From the NCBI GenBank assembly GCA_009936895.1, contig JAACDS010000439.1:1-11309 (forward strand): a stretch of 11,309 nucleotides of DNA, written 5' to 3'. This DNA comes from Pseudomonadota bacterium. GTDB lineage: Bacteria > Pseudomonadota > Gammaproteobacteria > Pseudomonadales > Azotimanducaceae. Every line of letters begins with the position of its first letter. Position 1 is the stretch's first letter. Below the pieces are notes generated by a model. That model was not told where the DNA came from. It saw nothing but the letters and a program-made list of their open reading frames with translations, and searched no databases. The position numbers were made by a program, and so were the translations under genes. Below, in pieces: positions 6,179-11,309 of this stretch.

Positions 6179-6607
6179 CTATAACTCCAGGACCTGAGGT
6201 TGCTGTGCCGTATGAGGATGCTCAGGCCCAGCATAAACTTTGAGCTTACGAAACATCGCACGCCCCAATGGATTCTTAGGCAACATGCCCTTAACAGCGA
6301 TCTCCAACATGCGTTCCGGATGTTCCGCCCGCATCTTCTCGACCGACGTGCTGCGTATGCCGCCGGGATAACCCGAGTGACGCCAGTACAGCTTGCCTTG
6401 TTCTTTGTTACCGGTAACGCGGACTTTTTCTGCGTTGACGATCACGATGAAATCTCCGGTATCGACGTGTGGAGTATATTCTGGCTTGTGCTTACCACGC
6501 AGTCGGCTGGCAACTTCCGTTGCAATACGACCAAGGGTCTTGTCCGCCGCGTCGATGATCCACCACGCCCGGACGACATCCTGCTCGCGCATACTTACCG
6601 TTTTCAT
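6179..6607 (-). CDS. rplM: 50S ribosomal protein L13
   Basis: Ribosomal protein L13 of the large subunit, an early assembly protein. The frame is open to 6661, but the start is set at the ATG at 6607: this gives exactly the usual 142 residues, begins MKTVS like E. coli MKTFT, and has AGAGG six bases upstream. Conserved stretches include KTLGRIATEVASRLRGKHK, EYTPHVDTGDF, the MLPKNPLGRAMFRKLKVYAG segment and the AQQPQVLEL end. It is the first gene of rplM-rpsI, with a roughly 230-base leader region separating it from zapE. In E. coli L13 represses its own operon through the mRNA leader; whether that holds here cannot be judged by eye. Confidence 0.98.
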   Translation of the reverse strand: MKTVSMREQDVVRAWWIIDAADKTLGRIATEVASRLRGKHKPEYTPHVDTGDFIVIVNAEKVRVTGNKEQGKLYWRHSGYPGGIRSTSVEKMRAEHPERMLEIAVKGMLPKNPLGRAMFRKLKVYAGPEHPHTAQQPQVLEL

Positions 6608-6613
6608 ATTCTG

Positions 6614-6618
6614 CCTCT
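6614..6618 (-). promoter_or_regulatory. Shine-Dalgarno that fixes the rplM start
   Basis: AGAGG on the minus strand, six bases before the ATG at 6607. It favours this start over the in-frame ATG at 6661, which would add 18 residues absent from other L13 proteins. Confidence 0.75.
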
Positions 6619-6716
6619 TACTTGATCTACGCCGGGCCTGGTTCCGCGCCTGCTGCCACACCTACTGATATGACCGCAAACCATCCGGGACTAGCAAAAT
6701 TCTGGGTCGATGAATG

Positions 6717-6745
6717 TTTATAGGGTTCGCCGACTTGCCCTAAAA
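6717..6745 (-). promoter_or_regulatory. Candidate promoter of rplM-rpsI
   Basis: On the minus strand a TATAAA hexamer (6722-6717) matches five of six -10 consensus positions. A weak -35-like TTTTAG (6745-6740) lies 17 bases upstream, within a T-rich run. Initiation about seven bases downstream of the -10 would leave a leader of about 100 bases before rplM. The -35 match is poor, so the call rests mainly on the -10 box and its position between zapE and rplM. Confidence 0.4.
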
Positions 6746-6839
6746 AAAGGGACGCGAATGATAGTGGAGCACTTGCCGCTTTACAACAGGCCTGAAGGCG
6801 CGGAAGCCAATAGATTTCACTTAATTGACCTTTTAGACC

Positions 6840-8000
6840 TCAAGACGCCACGTGGGCTTCGCTCAAATACGCTTCTGACTGCATTTCCAATAGTCTGCTC
6901 TGCGTTCGCTCAAATTCAAAGGTCAGTCGCTGGCCTTGGTACAGGGTAGTAATCGGCTGGTCTGCCGAAACGATCAGTTTCACTCGTCTATCGTACAACT
7001 CGTCGACCAAACTGATAAAACGCCTAGCGGCGTCTTCGCGTGACGCGTCGAGTAGCGGGATGTTGCTCACCAACACTGTCGTAAACAGGGTCGCCAATTC
7101 GATGTAGTCGTTTTGACTCCGTGGCCCCTCACAGATACTGGGAAAATCGAACCAAGCGACGTCACCGGCGACTTTCACCGCCTCAATCACACGGTTTTCA
7201 ATTCTCAGCTTGACGTTGTTCTTTTCCAATTCTGCCGCTAGTGCACTGAAACCGGCCAGCAGGCTCTGTTGGGCTTTGTCGCCCAGTGGGTGGTGGTAAA
7301 GCTTGGCCTGCTGAAGAGTACGCAGCCGGAAGTCTTGACCCGAGTCGATTTCGTGGATATCACAGTGGGCGTAAATCTGATCAATGGCCGGCAAAAAGCG
7401 CGAACGCTGCAATCCATTTTTGTACAAATTGACCGGCTCCACATTCGAAGTCGCAATCAGAGACACCCCGCGCTGGAAAAGGGCGGTCATCACCTCCCCG
7501 AGAATCATGGCGTCGCCAATGTCAGAGACGAAGAACTCATCGAAACACAGTATGTCGCCGTCTGCGGCGATTTCATCCGCGACCTTAAGCAGCGGGTTGG
7601 CCTGACCCGAATAGCGCCCCAAGGCGTCGTGAACGCGTCGCATAAACCGGTGGAAGTGCATTCTCTGCCGCCGCTCCGGAGGCAGCGCGCTGCAAAACAT
7701 ATCCATCATCATGGTCTTGCCGCGACCAACGCCGCCCCAAATATAAAGACCTCGTACTGAGCCGGCGACGTTTGATGATGAGAGCCCCAGCCACTTAACT
7801 AAGACGTCTTTGACGAGTCCGCTGCTAGGCGTTTGTCGCTTCATAGCTCGCTCAAAGAGTTGGTCTAACCGATCGATCACCGCGGCCTGAGCGACATCCG
7901 GCATCAACTCACCGAGATCAATACTCCTGCGGTAAAGACCCGCCGGCGTCAGGTGACCTGGGCCTGGATCAGGCACAACAGACTCGTCGGACTCATTCAT
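6840..8000 (-). CDS. zapE: ZapE, AFG1-like cell-division ATPase
   Basis: A 386-residue P-loop ATPase of the AFG1/ZapE family. In E. coli ZapE associates with the Z-ring under stress and destabilises FtsZ polymers in an ATP-dependent way. The Walker A motif is GGVGRGKT (89-96), Walker B is LCFDEFFVSD (151-160), a sensor-1-like TSN is at 184-186, and RSRFLP (199-204) holds the family's conserved arginines. The ATG at 8000 overlaps the hisD stop (ATGA), and an AGGAGG sits 12 bases upstream inside hisD, so zapE appears translationally coupled to hisD. About 17 residues precede the usual LTPxxLY start, a small extension. It lies upstream of rplM as in many relatives; the E. coli gene is divergent from rplM. 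Confidence 0.95.
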   Translation of the reverse strand: MNESDESVVPDPGPGHLTPAGLYRRSIDLGELMPDVAQAAVIDRLDQLFERAMKRQTPSSGLVKDVLVKWLGLSSSNVAGSVRGLYIWGGVGRGKTMMMDMFCSALPPERRQRMHFHRFMRRVHDALGRYSGQANPLLKVADEIAADGDILCFDEFFVSDIGDAMILGEVMTALFQRGVSLIATSNVEPVNLYKNGLQRSRFLPAIDQIYAHCDIHEIDSGQDFRLRTLQQAKLYHHPLGDKAQQSLLAGFSALAAELEKNNVKLRIENRVIEAVKVAGDVAWFDFPSICEGPRSQNDYIELATLFTTVLVSNIPLLDASREDAARRFISLVDELYDRRVKLIVSADQPITTLYQGQRLTFEFERTQSRLLEMQSEAYLSEAHVAS

Positions 8001-9298
8001 TCCTGCGAGCCGCCTCCTCGAACGCGGGCGGCTAATGCATGTGCCTCCAAACCCTCTGACGTCGCGAGCAAATCCGTTTGCGCAGACAAGGATTCTGCTG
8101 CGTGACGCGACATGCGAATCATGGAACTGCGCTTCTGGAAGTCATACACGCCCAAGGGAGACGCAAAACGTGCGGTGCCGAAAGTTGGCAGCACGTGGGA
8201 GGGACCGGCCATGTAATCGCCAAAGGTCTCTCCGGTATGCGGGCCGATAAATATCGCTCCGGCGTGACGAAGCCCATCAATCCAAGGATCAGGATCTGCA
8301 ACAGCCAGCTCTAGATGCTCTGCTGCGATGCGATTGGCAACCACTAAGGCCTGTTCACGATTCTCGCAGTAAATAAGTGCGCCTCGCCCGTCCAGGGACT
8401 CGCGAATGATGTCGGCACGCTGCATGGTTGGCAGCTTACCTTCGATCATTTGCGCCACCTGCTGCAAAAAGCCTCGGTCCGTGCTGATCAAAATCGCCTG
8501 AGCAGAGGCATCATGCTCCGCTTGGGAAAACAAATCTAAAACGGCCCATTCTACTTCTGTCGTGCCGTCAGCAATAACCAACACCTCGCTTGGACCCGCG
8601 ATCATGTCGATACCAACTTGGCCAAAGACCTGCTTCTTGGCTGCAGCAACGAACGCATTGCCCGGGCCCACAATTTTATCCACACGTGGCACTGATTCCG
8701 TTCCGTAGGCAAGAGCGGCGACGGCTTGAGCACCTCCTAGGGTAAACACCCGATCAGCCCCGGCTAGGTGAAGCGCCGCCAAAACCATGTCATTACGCTC
8801 ACCAGAAGGGGTGGGCGACACCACAACACCTTCTTCCACGCCGGCAACTTTGGCGGGTATTAACGTCATCAGCACACTCGACGGATAGGCCGCCCTGCCG
8901 CCGGGAACGTATACCCCAACCCGATCCAGCGGCTGTATTTTTTGCCCTAGCTCACAGCCCAGCTCATCCGTAAACGACCAGGAGTCTTCCCGTTGCCGCT
9001 GATGAAACCGGCGAATACGATCTGCCGCGGTGGTCAGCGCTTGCTGTGAGGACAAGTCGAGCCGAGCCCATGCGTCCGCCAGCTCGCCTTTGTCGATCTC
9101 AAGCTGGGATATGCTTTGCGCGTCTAGGTTGTCAAACTTGCGCGTCAGGGCCAGCAGCTGCTCATCACCTGCGCTGCGCACCTGTTTAATTATTTGCGCG
9201 ACGGCGACGTCTATATCGCTGTCGACCCCCAAATCCCAGGCGAGCAGTTGCTCCAACTGCGCTGCAAACGTCGCCGATGTTGCGTCAAGTTCACGCAA
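7997..9298 (-). CDS. hisD: Histidinol dehydrogenase
   Basis: Catalyses the last two steps of histidine synthesis, NAD-dependent oxidation of histidinol to histidine, using zinc. The 433-residue length is normal. All key residues are present and almost match E. coli numbering: Gln259 and His262 (SQAEHD), Glu327 and His328 (AAEHLE), Asp361, and His420 (GLEAH); zinc ligands are expected to be Gln259, His262, Asp361 and His420. Other signatures are VPGGRAAYPSSVLM (131-144), GPGN (211-214), AGPSE (234-238) and GPSHVLPT (365-372). The start is TTG at 9298: between the upstream in-frame stop (9331-9329) and this codon there is no ATG or GTG, and GAGGG stands nine bases before it. It begins two bases after the hisG stop and overlaps zapE at ATGA. 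Confidence 0.96.
   Translation of the reverse strand: MRELDATSATFAAQLEQLLAWDLGVDSDIDVAVAQIIKQVRSAGDEQLLALTRKFDNLDAQSISQLEIDKGELADAWARLDLSSQQALTTAADRIRRFHQRQREDSWSFTDELGCELGQKIQPLDRVGVYVPGGRAAYPSSVLMTLIPAKVAGVEEGVVVSPTPSGERNDMVLAALHLAGADRVFTLGGAQAVAALAYGTESVPRVDKIVGPGNAFVAAAKKQVFGQVGIDMIAGPSEVLVIADGTTEVEWAVLDLFSQAEHDASAQAILISTDRGFLQQVAQMIEGKLPTMQRADIIRESLDGRGALIYCENREQALVVANRIAAEHLELAVADPDPWIDGLRHAGAIFIGPHTGETFGDYMAGPSHVLPTFGTARFASPLGVYDFQKRSSMIRMSRHAAESLSAQTDLLATSEGLEAHALAARVRGGGSQE
8013..8018 (-). promoter_or_regulatory. Shine-Dalgarno for zapE inside hisD
   Basis: A full-consensus AGGAGG on the minus strand lies 12 bases before the zapE ATG, slightly farther than ideal; a second AGGA abuts the ATG. 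It falls in the Gly-rich final codons of hisD. Confidence 0.5.
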
Positions 9299-9300
9299 CG

Positions 9301-9954
9301 CTATACACCCTCTTCCTGCGCACCCTGATCAGCAACCGCTTCCTCAAGCTGGTGAATCAAACGCTGAACCGCCTCGAATTTGGTTTTCATCGACGCCCGA
9401 TTAACGATGAGTCGAGTACTGATGTCGCAAATCGTTTCTCTCGCCTCGAGACCGTTTGCCTTCAGCGTATTGCCCGTGTCTACAATATCCACAATGCAGT
9501 CTGCCAAACCGAGCAGTGGCGCAATTTCCAGAGCCCGAGACAGCTTCACTAAAGACACCTGCTTGCTCTGGCCTTGGTAGTACTTGCGCGCGATGTTGAC
9601 GAATTTAGACGCCACGCGAATGCCCTGATCAGGCTCTGGCACGCCAACGGGACCCGCAGTCATCATCCGGCAGGCACCTATTTTGAGGTCGAGGCGTTCG
9701 TAAAACGTCATATCGTCGCCGTACTCTAAAATGGTGTCTTTGCCGGTAATACCCACATCGGCGACGCCATTTTCAACATAGGTCGGCACATCAGCCGAAC
9801 GGGCCACGATAATTCTGTGCCCGCCGGTGACGCTATCAAATATCAGTTTGCGCGATTTTTTAGGGTCGTCGGTCGGCTGTATCTGACAGGCCGCCAGGAG
9901 CGGAAGACACTCTTCGAAAATACGCCCTTTGTTCAGGGCTATCACTAATCCCAT
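9301..9954 (-). CDS. hisG: ATP phosphoribosyltransferase, short (HisG-S) form
   Basis: Catalyses the first committed step of histidine synthesis, joining ATP and PRPP. The 217-residue product is the short form: it has the two periplasmic-binding-like catalytic lobes, with VGITGKDTILE (67-77) and the PRPP-binding DIVDTGNTL (156-164), and lacks the C-terminal ACT-like regulatory domain of the roughly 300-residue long form. Short HisG proteins form a hetero-octamer with HisZ, a catalytically dead HisRS paralogue, so hisZ should exist elsewhere in this genome. The ATG at 9954 has AAGG upstream at a rather long spacing. The stop is TAG, two bases before the hisD start. It follows murA with a 104-base gap. 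Confidence 0.96.
   Translation of the reverse strand: MGLVIALNKGRIFEECLPLLAACQIQPTDDPKKSRKLIFDSVTGGHRIIVARSADVPTYVENGVADVGITGKDTILEYGDDMTFYERLDLKIGACRMMTAGPVGVPEPDQGIRVASKFVNIARKYYQGQSKQVSLVKLSRALEIAPLLGLADCIVDIVDTGNTLKANGLEARETICDISTRLIVNRASMKTKFEAVQRLIHQLEEAVADQGAQEEGV
9308..9316 (-). promoter_or_regulatory. Shine-Dalgarno supporting the hisD TTG start
   Basis: GGAAGAGGG on the minus strand, nine bases before the TTG at 9298, lies within the last codons of hisG. It is the main evidence that the unusual TTG is the real start. Confidence 0.6.
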
Positions 9955-10007
9955 GAATGAATAAACCTTCTTATCGGGGTGAATAGGTCATCGTTACCGA
10001 CTGTGCG

Positions 10008-10034
10008 ATTACGCTGTGTTTGTTGTCTTTTCAA
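10008..10034 (-). promoter_or_regulatory. Weak candidate hisG promoter
   Basis: In the murA-hisG gap TTGAAA (10034-10029, minus) matches five of six -35 positions, and CGTAAT (10013-10008) matches four of six -10 positions, but the spacer is only 15 bases. It could drive hisG-hisD-zapE. Read-through from murA is equally possible; I see no terminator in this 104-base gap. Confidence 0.25.
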
Positions 10035-10058
10035 ATCGTCCGTCAAAACTGCAACGCA

Positions 10059-11309
10059 CTAGCTAATGCGACGGACCTTGGCACCCATTTGTCCCAACTT
10101 TTCTTCAATGGTCTCATAACCGCGATCGATGTGATAAATGCGGTCAATTGTTGTCGTACCAACCGCCGCTAACGCCGCTAAGACCAAACTTGATGAAGCC
10201 CTCAGGTCCGTTGCCATCACCGGCGCGGCACGCAGTTCTTCCACACCTTGAACCACTGCCATGGATTGGCCATGAAGCTCTATATCCGCCCCCAACCGCT
10301 TCATTTCATGCACATGCATAAACCGGTTTTCAAAAATATTTTCATTAATCGTCGCGGTGCCCTGCGCTAACGCGTTCAAGGTCATGAACTGGGCCTGCAT
10401 ATCCGTAGGAAAACCCGGATAAGGTGATGTTTCGATGTCCACGGCCCTTGCGCGTCGACCGGCCATATCCAGCTCGATCCAATCGTCGCCAACCGTGACG
10501 TCGGCTCCCGCTTGCTGAAGTTTGTCCAGCACAGCGCCTAAGGTTTCGGGTTCGACGTCACGCAAATGCACGTGACCGCCAGTCACCGCCGCCGCCACAA
10601 GATAGGTGCCCGCTTCCACGCGATCCGGCATCACGCGATGAGAACCGCCGTGCAGCGCTTCCACACCTTCAATCACTATGGTCGATGTGCCGTGACCCGA
10701 CACCTTCGCACCCAAGGCATTGAGAAAATTACCCAAGTCGACTGTTTCGGGTTCACAGGCCGCATTGAAAAGCCGAGTCGTACCTGACGCCAGCGTCGCT
10801 GCCATCATCAGATTCTGAGTGCCGCCGACCGTAACCAGATCCATATGTACATCGCAGCCAACCAATCGCCCGTTCGAGCGAGCTCGCACGTATCCGTCCG
10901 TCACTTCAATATCCGCGCCGAGGGCCTCAAGGCCCTTCAAATGCTGGTCCACGGGTCTAGACCCAATGGCACAGCCACCGGGCAAGGAAACTTCCGCTTC
11001 ACCAAAACGCGCGAGCAAAGGGCCAAGCACCAAAAAAGATGCCCGCATGGTTTTCACCAACTCGTAGGGAGCTCGGAGACTGGTGAGATTTTTCGCGACA
11101 ACTTCAACCTGCATGTTTTCGTTGAGCGTCACGTCGACGCCCAGACAGGCAAGCAGCTCGATCATTGTAGTAACGTCATGCAGGTGAGGCGAATTTGATA
11201 TCAACACGGGATCTGCCGACAGCAGTGAGCCCGCTAAGATTGGTAGCGCTGCATTTTTTGCGCCGCTAATACGGATGCTTCCCTCGAGCGTGACGCCGCC
11301 CTCAATCTG
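10059..11309 (-). CDS. murA: UDP-N-acetylglucosamine 1-carboxyvinyltransferase (MurA), start just outside window
   Basis: Transfers enolpyruvate from PEP to UDP-GlcNAc, the first committed step of peptidoglycan synthesis, in the cytoplasm. The frame is open to the right edge, giving 416 visible residues; alignment by eye with E. coli MurA suggests only about four N-terminal residues are missing, so the GTG at 11207 is internal. Visible hallmarks are ISGAKNAALPIL (visible residues 14-25, with the substrate-binding Lys-Asn pair at 18-19), the flexible active-site loop PGGCAIGSRP with its catalytic, fosfomycin-reactive cysteine (visible residue 113), and the SPYPGFPTDMQAQFM segment. The protein ends GAKVRRIS with a TAG stop. 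In many gammaproteobacteria murA directly precedes hisG-hisD, as here. Confidence 0.97.
   Translation of the reverse strand, partial: QIEGGVTLEGSIRISGAKNAALPILAGSLLSADPVLISNSPHLHDVTTMIELLACLGVDVTLNENMQVEVVAKNLTSLRAPYELVKTMRASFLVLGPLLARFGEAEVSLPGGCAIGSRPVDQHLKGLEALGADIEVTDGYVRARSNGRLVGCDVHMDLVTVGGTQNLMMAATLASGTTRLFNAACEPETVDLGNFLNALGAKVSGHGTSTIVIEGVEALHGGSHRVMPDRVEAGTYLVAAAVTGGHVHLRDVEPETLGAVLDKLQQAGADVTVGDDWIELDMAGRRARAVDIETSPYPGFPTDMQAQFMTLNALAQGTATINENIFENRFMHVHEMKRLGADIELHGQSMAVVQGVEELRAAPVMATDLRASSSLVLAALAAVGTTTIDRIYHIDRGYETIEEKLGQMGAKVRRIS

Noticed and set aside
6608..6661. An 18-residue N-terminal extension of L13 from the ATG at 6661.
   Set aside because: The ATG at 6607 gives the exact family length and a good ribosome site; the extra residues have no counterpart in L13.
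6738..6750. The minus-strand T run after zapE as an intrinsic terminator.
   Set aside because: No stable GC-rich hairpin immediately precedes the T run.
10059..11207. murA starting at the GTG at 11207.
   Set aside because: The frame continues upstream to the window edge and encodes the conserved MurA N-terminus with the GAKNA motif.
1..11309. Possible defence system, mobile island, CRISPR, prophage or novel cluster.
   Set aside because: Every long gene belongs to a familiar housekeeping family in a known order; no repeats, integrases, transposases or orphan genes were seen.

Overview
The window looks like ordinary core chromosome of a gammaproteobacterium. The gene order closely follows a Pseudomonas-type neighbourhood (from memory: lpoA-yraN-[diaA]-dolP, then sspB-sspA, petC-petB-petA, rpsI-rplM, zapE, and nearby hisD-hisG-murA). 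Protein details agree: a PVWY Qo motif in cytochrome b, a short HisG, and an LpoA/YraN/DolP cluster. Base composition is moderate. I cannot name a genus; a free-living, respiring member of the Pseudomonadales/Cellvibrionales side of the class is my best guess.

Layout. On the plus strand, 1-1571 holds the 3' part of lpoA, then yraN and the lipoprotein gene dolP; yraN and dolP overlap at ATGA. Everything from 1590 to the right edge is on the minus strand and converges on dolP. Read in transcription order from the right edge it is: murA (5' end just outside the window), hisG, hisD, zapE; then rplM-rpsI; then petA-petB-petC (Rieske protein, cytochrome b, cytochrome c1); then sspA-sspB, which converges on dolP with only 18 bp between stop codons.

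How the genes work together. murA (peptidoglycan precursor), lpoA (activator of the peptidoglycan synthase PBP1A), dolP (outer-membrane maintenance) and zapE (division-linked ATPase) serve the envelope. hisG and hisD encode the first and last steps of histidine synthesis. petABC encodes the three catalytic subunits of the ubiquinol:cytochrome c reductase. rplM/rpsI encode ribosomal proteins L13 and S9. SspA (RNA polymerase-associated) and SspB (ClpXP adaptor) serve the stress response and protein quality control.

I found no mobile element, CRISPR array, tRNA, rRNA, phage gene, toxin-antitoxin pair or unexplained gene cluster, and nothing that supports a previously undescribed system. What merits a second look is local: loss of diaA from the lpoA cluster, zapE coupled to hisD where hisC often sits, several non-ATG starts, and two intergenic regions packed with inverted repeats (2690-2753 and 5620-5720).
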